A stretch of DNA of 64,000 bases from Tanypteryx hageni (lineage: Eukaryota > Arthropoda > Insecta > Odonata > Petaluridae). Below, in pieces: positions 12,802 through 22,896 of the stretch. The notes below the pieces were generated by a model. That model had not been told where the DNA came from and ran no database searches. It saw nothing but the letters and a program-made list of their open reading frames with translations. The translations under genes and the position numbers were made by a program. Location: positions 26,513,840-26,577,839 of the forward strand of contig CM054116.1 in NCBI GenBank assembly GCA_028673005.1. Direction: 5' to 3'. Position 1 is the first letter of the stretch. Each line of letters begins with the position of its first letter.

Positions 12802-13450
12802 GTTATAAGGACTTGCTCTAAATGTTCTGCAATGATACCACGTTGTTATCACTAACAATAAGTGGTAGGGTTTTCAATTTATCAGATTTCTCGCCAAAAA
12901 TTGTACGTACTATATATATAGCAGCAGGAAGAATAAATTTTTCACCTATTGTGTATGACATTTTCTCTTTTGCCACAGGATATGAGACTAAATATGATGC
13001 CAGTTGAGCTTTATCATTCAGAACAGTTGACTGAGTAAGATATTGTGATGTTAACTTAATACTCTGCTTCGTACTTTCAAAGTATTCCAGAGGTTTATCA
13101 GTATGTTTACTATGTTTCGTTTCAAAGTGTCTTTTTAACTTTCGTTTGCAATATAACCACAAATAACACATTTGGGCTTTACATCGTGGGTTTTATTTGC
13201 ACAATTGATAAAACCATACTTCAAAAAATCTTCACTGCACTGTCTTGCCCAAGACTTATTATTTTTTTCTTGTTAGGTGGTTCACATGAAGTCGAACAGG
13301 CAGGAGAGTTGGTTTTATCACTAGCACTTGCAACTGTAGAAATCGTAGCAGCACTAAAACCGGGAGATATTTCAGAGAGTCCTCGGAATTTGAAAGTTCG
13401 ATTTTCTTATTATAATAAAACGATACATTTTTGGGTCAAATGTTAATTAT

Positions 13451-14127
13451 CCTTGACAATTAATTGGAAGTTAATTCCGGTGCAAAGATACCGATCACAA
13501 TCCGAGCACTTTATGCATCTGTGATCACAAAACAGATTTTGTTTAAACAAATAAAAATTCTTCTATTAGGTCCACACTAGTTGTATAAAACTGAAAGACA
13601 CACAACTGGTTTCAAAGTTAAACGTTATCCTTAGGCGGAACACTGACTCAAAAAAGACGAAAAGTTGGAGTAGGATTGCAAGATCATAAACATGGAGTGA
13701 AAGTCAAGGGGGTCACTTGGGAGGAAAGAGGCAAGGGCAAACATGCGTGCGTGTATCGGGGCAGAGAAATGCAACACGGAGGCAGCGGAAAGTGAGAGAT
13801 CATGAAAAGTGTGGCCGAGGGACATGTATAGACCTGATGGCGCATCGGTCTCCGATTCACAGAGGACGGCTAGTGTCACTATAGGCAGAGGCGTGGCGAC
13901 CTAAGTCGAAGAGGGGCAATTGCCCTCCCGACCTAGGGGGTGGTGGTCAGAGGGAGAGAATAGAAAAAAAAGGAGAAAGAGAGTGAAGAAAAATCAGGTT
14001 AGTAGTACATATATGGGCGCAAAAAAATCGAAATTGGCATGTGGAGGGGGTTGATTATGGGTGGGTGGGTGTTTGCAGGGTACTTGCCCCTCCTCAAGAA
14101 AAGTTCGCCAAGTCTGTGGGTATGTAG
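13451..14127. other. Intergenic with possible hAT end
   Basis: There is no gene. At 13884 a CAGAGGCGTGGCGACC motif resembles a hAT terminus, but I could not find a matching right end with a duplication. Confidence 0.3.
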
Positions 14128-14476
14128 GGCGCTCTACACTCGGTTTTTCCAACAGTTTTAACCGCACGGGTAAGTCACCGAGGTCGCCACCACACTTTCG
14201 GTTTTCTTTCCAGTTTTACCCGTACGGTTCAGTCAGTACGTGTTTATCGGAGGCTTTATTCGAGTTCAGAAAACTGTACAGTTTTGGAACGAACACGCTC
14301 CACACTGGCAGACTTATCTGTACACCGTGACTGGACCGAGCAAAAATCAAGCGGCGACAGATTTCGTTCGTTCCAGACCATCCTTTCAGATTTCCCCTCT
14401 ACACTCTCCATTTTACCCATACAGTTTTACCCTTACGGTTAAAACTGCCGGAAAAATCGAGTGTGGAGCGCCCTTA
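14128..14476. mobile_element. MITE with about 40-bp inverted ends
   Basis: The left end AGGGCGCTCTACACTCGG and the right end read in reverse (AGGGCGCTCCACACTCGA) are near-perfect inverted repeats. They extend through a shared CAGTTTTAACCG. A related copy lies at 16229-16456. Confidence 0.75.
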
Positions 14477-15899
14477 TGAGTGTGGGGGACTTGATATTGG
14501 TTCCGGAAATTGCCCTGCAATAATACTTCGACCATTGGCCTCAAAGTGTATGGCGACCTTGTCCGCCTGTCTTATATATATATAAATTTCTCTCCCTAGC
14601 TCTTATATGATCTGTAAGCTATCTAATAGATATATTACAGAGTATTCTGTCCTTCTTTCTGTGAGTTTGCACGTTTACACAGTTGCAGCACATTTTTAAT
14701 TTGTATTTTAAAATCACTTAGAATTGCGATATGAATACGGGACTTGCACCAAACGACGCCTAAAAGAACGGAAATCCATTTTCCAGCCATCGATTTTCGA
14801 ATACGCGTCGAATCGTTCCACAAATTCGTTATTAGCACGAAAATATGGCTAAATTTTAGACGAAAAAATTTCGTTGCTGATCTAGCAAAACTACGTCAAT
14901 ATCTAAAAGTAATGATATGAAAGTTGATATTGTATTTGAAATCAATTATGAGAACTCTTCTTATATATTTTGAATGTATTTTAATCGAACGATAGGTTTG
15001 TTTACTGCAGTGTCATTTCTAAGGCGTGGAAGAAATGCGCACAAACATAAGACCGCTAATATTTTAATTAGCTTTTTGTTTTGTTTGCCTTGACGACGAA
15101 AGAACTTAGTAAGTAGCTTTTTTAAATCACACATTTTTTGTAATCACTGTAAATGCACCGGCCATGCGTCAAATATCTTGCTTAATTATCGAAAGAAATT
15201 AATCATAATCATTGTCAATATAGTAATTTGCTATAAACTGCCCAATAAAATTTGCAAACGAAAAGATATTTTCAATGTACACGTGAAGTATCTTTCAATT
15301 TGAAATGTTGAGTTGTCCATCATTACAATGCATTGGAGTCGTTCCTGATTTCAAGTGTTTACGCTGCATGCTTATTTGTTTTAAATTTACATGAAACTTT
15401 TCACATAATTTTCAATCGGTTTTTGTCCTTTATGATTTTGTTTCACTGCAACCTCTTTATGAAATGTCGAAAAATCGGAAAAAAATAGAATATAAACTTA
15501 AAATACGAGGGAGGAGAACGGAAGAGAGAAAAGGAGGAAGAATGGGAAGTGCCTTAAATTTAATATTTAATCCACGCATACCCGTAATATTGACGGGCTT
15601 TTGTACTAATATATTTAAAAATTATTCGTATAGAGGACTACATTTGCCTCAAAACAGTCCGCGAGACCACACAATTACGACTCTAATTTCGGGTATGATA
15701 TAATTAACCCGCCGTAACGGGAAAAATCCGGAATTAAGCAAAACCGACAACAAGTGCTGAAAGCCTCCCGGCAAAGCAGTACAAAGACCTGAAACCACAG
15801 GCGAAAAGCAATCAGCTGCTGCAGGATGGTATAATTTATATAATTTTTTCTTCAGAAGGGTTTAGATCCGCAGATCGTATGTTAATTCTTTCTAATTTT
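14477..15899. other. Gene-free interval
   Basis: AT-rich DNA without recognisable coding sequence. Short open frames at 14635-14838 and 15464-15703 show no family features. Confidence 0.4.
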
Positions 15900-16060
15900 C
15901 ATCTCAGAAGAATAAAATCCCGTACGCCGAAAAGTCGATTTTTACGTGTTATTTTATGGGAAACGGAAATGTCGAACCCAGGACTTTTCTCGAGACCTTT
16001 TTCCGTCATCACCTTTAAATATGAAAATCGAGTATTTCTTCCAAATTTCGAACGAGTATC
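15900..16060. repeat. Dispersed SINE-like repeat, copy 1 of 4
   Basis: This shares GTCGATTTTTACGTGTTAT and TTATGGGAAA with copies at about 22560-22700, 42310-42470 and 61400-61540. A GGTTCGAC-type pol III B-box-like motif sits alongside in the opposite orientation. Confidence 0.55.
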
Positions 16061-16228
16061 TCGTTCCTTTATTGAGTAAATCCCATTTATCACCGTGACG
16101 GAGGTCGCGTTATCGTCGTATTATTCATCGCAACCAAGGTATTGTTTAAATTTCAAATCAGCGTCGAAATTTAGAAATTTGAATAGTATATTGGCATTGT
16201 GACTTTTTTTCTGTGACTTTATGCAAGA

Positions 16229-16456
16229 CACCACGACTTGAGAAAACTGGACGGTTTTGGAACGAACACCTTCCACACTGGCAGACTTGCCCGTACCCAG
16301 TGACTGGACCGAGCAAAAATCAAGCGGTGACAGATTTCGTTCGTTCCAGTCCATTCTTCCAGATTTGTCCTCCACGCTCTCTGTTTTCCTCGTACAGTTT
16401 TAACAGCACGGTTAAAACTGTCGGAAAAACCGAGTGGAACGCCCTTAAAGAATGCA
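16229..16456. mobile_element. Truncated second copy of the 14.1-kb MITE
   Basis: It matches 14266-14476 for most of its length, including GGAACGAACAC, GACTGGACCGAGCAAAAATC and the terminal GAGTG...ACGCCCTTA. The left terminus is missing. Confidence 0.75.
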
Positions 16457-16465
16457 ACGCTGATT

Positions 16466-16710
16466 CAGGGCCGCGCTATAGTTACGCATGGTGTGCGAAA
16501 AAGTCAGAATTTTTGGGAAATAAGTAGGGGGCGCGTTATACACGAGAGCACGTTATACACGAGTATAGTATACAGTAATTGAAATGTTACCTGGCACCAC
16601 CCCCTCACGTCACGTGATGGCCTCGGTTGGAAAATTTACCTGCAGAAAAAGGTGAAGGGGGGCCAAAATCGGATAGCATAGGGGCCCTCAAAGTTATCAC
16701 GCCGGCCCTG
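16466..16710. mobile_element. hAT MITE
   Basis: Ends CAGGGCCGCGCTATAG and GTTATCACGCCGGCCCTG are inverted. The flanks CGCTGATT (16458-16465) and CACTGATT (16711-16718) differ at one base. It contains a repeated CGTTATACACGAG motif. Confidence 0.8.
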
Positions 16711-16930
16711 CACTGATTTATATGTATTCCTATCTAAAATGTTTATCTCTTTTGAAATTTCTTGGTTGTAACAGCACTAATATACAGTACTGTAAAATAG
16801 AAGTAGATAGGTACGACAAATATCAAATTTAGGATTTCCTATACTAGCTCTACAACAAAATTCCGCAGTAGTAACATTGTTATTTTACGTAAAATACATA
16901 AATACTGTAGTATATTTTGTATATGTATAT

Positions 16931-17300
16931 ATGTGGACGTCCGCCAGAGAAGGGCCCACTTTGTCGGTATGGAGTTATGAATGCAGCGGCATTCTGTGAT
17001 AAATTACGAGTAAAATAAATGAAATATCACACTCCTATGTTGAAAAATAAACTTTTTATTGAATATTACACATGAAATTTAAAGTGTTTTGAGAAAATTA
17101 AAGCCAAAATCACTTTAAATATGTTTTACTCGTACTTCATTTATGAATGTAATTCCTCGATACGGTTATTCTTAATAAACCAGAGAATCGTTCTATGCAC
17201 TTTTCTAGGCATCGATATTTTCTACCCTTTTTCACAAAAATGCCGATATTCCCGAAACTAGAATCAACAACGTGGGCCCTTCTATGTCGGGCGTCCACAT
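16931..17300. mobile_element. Tc1/mariner-like MITE, about 30-bp inverted ends
   Basis: Ends ATGTGGACGTCCGCC and, in reverse, ATGTGGACGCCCGAC continue into a shared AGAAGGGCCCAC. Flanking bases are TA-rich, consistent with a TA target. Confidence 0.8.
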
Positions 17301-18090
17301 ATATTGTATACGATAAATTTCATAAATAAATATTGCCTTCTTATCCATTTTATTTTCAAATCTTGACGTTATGTAGGGTTATTGTCAAGCAGAATTTCGT
17401 TAGATCAAGTTTTGAGATCGTAAATCAAATTTATGATGCGAAAATTCTGGTTCGAAGATCGAAAATCGGATGTTCGTAAATAGGGATATTCCTCTTTGCA
17501 TTTCTGTAAAAAAGTAGATAATTATAATCAGTGGCGATTATTTCATTGTAATATACTACTGCTCGAGATTCCTTATTTATAAATTGGATTCCAGCCCTAT
17601 GGCGAGCCGGATAATTCTTTTTGAATTAGCTCAGTTTTGCATTTCCTATAGTGATATATAGTATTTATTAAAAATCAAAATACTAATATTACCTGTATTA
17701 TTATTAGTTGGTGGATCGGCGGTTCCAGTACAAACCGTTTGCCAACTCATAATTTAGCATGGCATGATTCGATATCAAATGTTAAACCAAAGTGCCTTGA
17801 CCTGAAGGGCCCTTAATTCACCCCGATTGAAGCAAACTTTCACAGCTGTCGATTAGAATCTCACAATCAGATTTATTAAATATTCAACCAAAATCTTTAC
17901 GAAAAATCAGTTGAATATCTTATTGTACGCACTGCTCTATGAAAAATTTCGCATTCAATTGTTTCACCATAGATTAAAATCGACGACTAGAAAAATTGAT
18001 CGTACTATTAATTAATAAAGATGGCCATGGCTAGTTATATTTTACAGAAGCAATTTTTTAAAGAACAACTTCTACTCGACTTACAATTAG
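17301..18090. other. Gene-free interval upstream of the receptor-like gene
   Basis: AT-rich sequence without coding features. A short reiteration of TCGTAAAT-type motifs near 17400-17490 resembles the one near 8950. Confidence 0.35.
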
Positions 18091-18200
18091 TTTTACTTTC
18101 GACCAATGAACCGCTTGGGAAATCTCCCTCCGTGCTCTTGGCAACTTTTGCTTTCAACCAATGAGCCGCTTGAGAATTTTACCACGGTGTTCTTGTTAAT
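18091..18200 (+). promoter_or_regulatory. 55-bp tandem duplication with CCAAT boxes, upstream of receptor-like gene
   Basis: Two head-to-tail copies, 18091-18145 and 18146-18200, each contain TTTC(G/A)ACCAATGA(A/G)CCGCTTG. Each holds one CCAAT motif and they sit about 135-245 bp before the ATG. The position suggests a proximal promoter; function is inferred. Confidence 0.5.
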
Positions 18201-18334
18201 TGTCAAATAGAAGTGCTTGGGATTGAGTTAATTATAAGCACCTTTGCTTCAAGTTGTTTATGTTTATTGTAGAAAGTATGCCGAATTATGCAGCTTATGC
18301 TATTAAATGCTCCAGTTTTGAATGGATGTGAGAA

Positions 18335-19181
18335 ATGGACGAATCTTCGATAATTACTGAAAGCGTCTTTGATGCTTACGTCGCAGCGGAGACTTTACTA
18401 AAGTTAAGGGAAGGCACAGGTAAAGAATCCATTGTAGTTTAAGTCAGATTAACTTTTTGGAAATATTTTTATTGTTCCTAATGTGCCAATTCATAAATTT
18501 TTAATCATCCCATCTTACCATCATTGGCAGCTTCAAATTACAAAAATGGGATTCCGACGTCAACTCAACTTTGTGATGGAATAGTTGAAAAAAGCGACTG
18601 CCAGCGAAATTTCCTCAAACATACGTCAACGTCCACATCAAAACTCGGTGACATTCAACAAATAAACGACTCTTCTCCCAATTTAACATGTGCAAAAGGA
18701 GATGTTATCCGTAAATGCAAAGTGTGCGGGGATAAAGCAAAACGGAAACATTATGGAACTGTTGCATGTGAAGGGTGTAAGGTAAAAACCATAGCACATG
18801 TTTAGAAATTGTCAATTTCCGAAGTAGTGGGTCAACTCACGGAAATATTGCTTTGTTTATTTTCATTTAGTCTTTCTTTCGTCGATCTATTCTTCAAAGG
18901 GCCATTTTTATGTGCCCTTCCGGGTTTATGTGCAGAATAAATAAGGCATCTAAGAATCGTTGTGGAGCCTGTCGTTATCGCAAATGCATCGATTCCGGAA
19001 TGATACCCAAGGGTGAGTCACTGGAAACCTTTATTATGAAAAAAAATCGAGTTTTTTGCTAAATAATCATCTCTCTTTAATAGCTGTAGGAGCTATTGTG
19101 AACAGAAGAATACGGGAAATTAAATTAAGGCGTTACTTTTTTGTTGGAGGGGAGATAAGTCCTTTTTCAGTCTCGGTTTAA
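18335..19181 (+). CDS. Nuclear-receptor-type C4 zinc-finger protein without ligand-binding domain
   Basis: Four exons, 18335-18419, 18531-18781, 18871-19012 and 19084-19181, have GT-AG borders and consistent phases (1, 0, 1). They give 191 residues. Zinc finger 1 uses Cys91, 94, 108 and 111 (spacing 2-13-2). A CEGCKSFFRRS P-box spans the exon 2/3 junction. Finger 2 uses Cys127, 133, 143 and 146 (5-9-2), followed by RYRKC. This is a canonical nuclear-receptor DNA-binding domain, so sequence-specific nuclear DNA binding is expected. The N-terminal 90 residues are Ser/Thr-rich with a short VAAETLLKL helix. After the domain only about 40 residues follow, and no ligand-binding domain is seen. An overlapping short upstream ORF begins at 18322. 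A strong GTAAGT lies just after the stop, so a 3' intron or longer isoform is possible. Its receptor subgroup is not recognised; NR0/knirps-like proteins share the lack of a ligand domain. Confidence 0.8.
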
Positions 19182-20123
19182 GTAAGTAACTTTTTTATAA
19201 ATAACTTGTACTCATGCTTAGTCATTTTATTTTTATTAGAAAGCTAACAATAAATTCCATTTGTATAAAAATTGAAACCACACAACGTGTAGAAACAACT
19301 CTGATTTTGGCCAGAGTGAACTATATCAGTCTCATAAATAAGTAGGCTTATTGAAGTATATGTACAAAAGAAATTATTTACAATAATCACCTTGACATTT
19401 GTCAGACATTTATATTTTTACAAAGACTTTGGCATTACTGAATGTTGATTTTTTCTCTGCAATAAATATCAAATTTTATATATATTGCAGAAATGTAGTA
19501 ATTAAATGAGTTAAAATAGCTTACATTTTGTTAGGAAACTTAAATTTCACCTTTTTTGCCATAAGGCTCTTGATTTAATCTAGACTATCACAGACCAATG
19601 CACTTATTTGCTAGATTTATGAACTATAGAGAAAGTGGATAAATCCTTTGATCATCTCATTAATTTAAAAATTTAGGGAGATTCTCTGAAGCCTTAAGAT
19701 AAATGTATATTTTTCCAACTGTCTAGCATTAAACATTTTAAAATTATATAAGAGCCATTTATAACAAAATCCTGTTTACTGGAAATAATAGCTATTATAA
19801 GGTCTGTAACATTTACTGCTTTATATGATTTTAGCGGTAATTGACAATAATAAGTCTTTTATGATTGGAAAAATTATTTTTCATACCAAAAAATTGGTAT
19901 TTAGAAATGTCCTAATTTAAATCTAAAGCTAATTATTCCAGTTTCAGGAAAAATTTTGAGTATCCATTGTAGGGTCATCAACCAATGTGCTACCTATTTC
20001 AAATGTCCGTAGCATGAGCTAAGTGAGATGTAGTTTTTAACTGTACATTTTCACTTGTTATCACAAAATAGTAACCTTTAAACAACAGTGCCATTGGCAG
20101 TTAAGGTGATATACAACTTTTCT
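19182..20123. other. Convergent intergenic region / 3' UTRs
   Basis: This separates the stops of two converging genes. It presumably holds both 3' UTRs. A minus-strand AATAAA (TTTATT around 19225-19240) is a candidate polyadenylation signal for the transporter. Nothing else is recognisable. Confidence 0.4.
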
Positions 20124-20579
20124 TTAAATCTCAGATGAAGGCATTCCTTGAATGTCTAAACCCAAGTTATCTTCTCCTCCCCCGTTTGGCACACAATCAT
20201 CAACACTTGAAGATTCTTTATGAATAGGTGCAGCTCTGTCCACCAAGCATTCAACACTCTCTGATGGTCTTCCGCATGAAACAACTGTTGACCCAGATGG
20301 CAGAGCTGAACCCCTTAAACTTGCTCTCCAGGAACTGGGATGGGTTGATGTGGAAGATGTTGCATTTGAAGGGTTTGGCACTTCTGCAACATTCAATTTT
20401 GGGTGATTGGGTCTACGACCGCTGCTCCTTAAGAGAGTTGCCACTCTTTCTGGTGTTGCTGTTGAAATTCTGTGTTGATCTGCTTGCCCTACTCTTGCAA
20501 AGGCAGTTGTTCTTTGAAGTTCAGTGGAATCTTCATTTAGGTTTGCACCATTATTTTCAGTGTTGGATAATCTGCCACC
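20124..20579 (-). CDS. bdg: Transporter terminal exon 14
   Basis: The acceptor TTTCTAG at 20580 keeps phase 0 with exon 13. The exon gives 151 low-complexity residues rich in Ser, Asn and Pro, with a SSVDDCVPNGGGEDNLGLD stretch close to the stop. It lies 10.2 kb from exon 13 across an intron full of transposons. The open frame, good splice signal and clean stop support it. It would be the least certain exon without transcript data. Confidence 0.65.
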   Translation of the reverse strand, partial: GGRLSNTENNGANLNEDSTELQRTTAFARVGQADQHRISTATPERVATLLRSSGRRPNHPKLNVAEVPNPSNATSSTSTHPSSWRASLRGSALPSGSTVVSCGRPSESVECLVDRAAPIHKESSSVDDCVPNGGGEDNLGLDIQGMPSSEI

Positions 20580-22820
20580 CTAGAAAGTCATTGAAATAAT
20601 TATTAGATCATGGGATATTTCTAAAGAAAGTTATATATTTAAGAAGAGTTAAATGAATGATGCTTTTATATAAACCTTTTTACTATATTACTCTTTTGCA
20701 TCTGTAGTATATGGACTTAAAGTGATAATGTATCGTCAGAATATTTTTGCATATCCCTTTAAGTACATAAGAATTGTACATGTATGGCAAAATATGTAGA
20801 ACCCACCAATGTATTATTTTCTTAATTTTGAATATTATGACATTTTGCTATAAAGAACCTTTTTACTTACCATAATTGAGCTTTTGTAAAATTGCATTAA
20901 TTTTTGTTGGCTAACCTAGTAAAGGAGCCATTTCATTTATAAATAATTATATTTGTTGCGATGGTGACTAATACATATAGATGGTTACAGTGCTTAATTG
21001 CATCTGCATGTTGAAGTGCATTTTAATTTTACAAAATGGTCACTTTAATGTTTAATGTGAGTCTCAATGAAAATGTATTCACATATTTTAAGCATCATTT
21101 CATATTGCAGAAAATGCACCTGAAAGTAATTTTGTGAAACTTTTTTCGGTAACTGTACCCACTGCCATTTTTTATAACAATGGATAAAATTGACTTGTAT
21201 TTTTATAGCTTGCTGTTTAATCTAGCAAAGAAATATTGAAATGGTTCATTTTGACACAAATTTTTAAAATTTCTGATGTACTCTTCAAAGCTTAATCATT
21301 TAAATGTAAACCTATTGCAACCTTTCTTTCAAATTAACAAGCTGAAATTTAATCCTGCAGTAATCTTTAAATTAAGTACTGATCTTGTAATCCTAAGATA
21401 TTAAAATAAAATATATTATCATCTATAGAAAGAAATGTTGGAATTGCTGTTTCTCTGTTTTACAAAAAATGAAGCGCATTGCTCAACCAAAGTTTTCACC
21501 CTTTTAGAAGATACATTTGCTTTAATTATATTCCTTTTTATTTACTTATACTTGTGGGTTTAGTATTTATATACACCCACTCCCCGATTAATGCTCTTAA
21601 TTGGTACCAGGAAAATCGAGCGCTAACTGAAACCGCTATTCGGAACACGTACTTTCATAAGAAATGACATTATAAGATGTAATTCGTTCCCGAGATTCTA
21701 TTAATGGAAATGAAAATAGGTAGTATTATATAAATAATACACCAAAGTATTCTTTGTTAAGCATATTACGTAGCATAGAATAGGTAATTATTTGCATTGC
21801 AATTATATTTAAAATTGAACAGTAAAACTTGAATATAAATGAAGAACAGAATGCATTTTACAGAACATGTTGATCTCACGGTGAATAAATCACGCAGGAC
21901 CATTAAGGAATAGGAATTAGAGCGCAAAAGTGGGAAGTGGGTATATATATATATACTAAATGAATTAACCCGTTTGAAACAGGTTTTGTAGTCAAACAAA
22001 TGGCTGAGATATTGAGTGCCTTATGGGAGATTGAAATCACTCTCATTAGTTGAACCTGGGACCTTGTTTGAAAATTTTTCGTCATTTGCTATTGGTGCGT
22101 GATCATAGCAATCCTACCAGATTTGGTTACGTGGATGAAGTATTAAATTTAAGGCACTTTCCATTCTTCCTCTCTCCTCTGGAAAAATAGACTTCCTAGT
22201 CTCAATCTCGCCCTAATAAAGAATATTATCTATCTATCTCTCCCTTCTCTGTCTTTCTCCTCTCTCACTCCCTCTCTTCTTTCTTCATCTCTCTCAAGTA
22301 TTAAAACATTCAAAGCATGCTTACTTTACACATATAGTATAAGTGTTGAGATGACAATACAATCTCGAGGTTTAAAAATGACACGGTCGGCAATGCAATA
22401 TATCGTGAAAAAGCTAACATTTTCTAATAAATATGAATTAAACATAGAACTTCAGCGATTTCGTATCGTAGGCAAAATGTGACAATAAGAATAAGAAACA
22501 TTATATATTTTTCTTTAAAATAGTCCAGGTCCGAAGATTTTATGTAAATTATTTCTAATTTTAATTTGCAAAAAAGTAAAAGCCTGTAAGTCGAAAAATC
22601 GATTTTGATGTGGTATCTTATGGGAAATAGAAAATATCTACTGGAGTCGAACCCTGATTGAACCAAAGACCTGACTGCTGTCACTGGTTGCCGCTTTGTA
22701 TAACTAATTGTGTAGTTCCTGGTGAGTACTACCCCCTCCAAGCCTCTTTTTATAACTAATCGACATCCCCGGCGATGCATCCACGCGGCACAGACAAAGA
22801 TATTAAGCGTTTTATATTAG

Positions 22821-22896
<76 letters not shown>

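Noticed and set aside
13884..14570. hAT element starting CAGAGGCGTGGCGACC
   Set aside because: No convincing inverted right end or 8-bp duplication was found.
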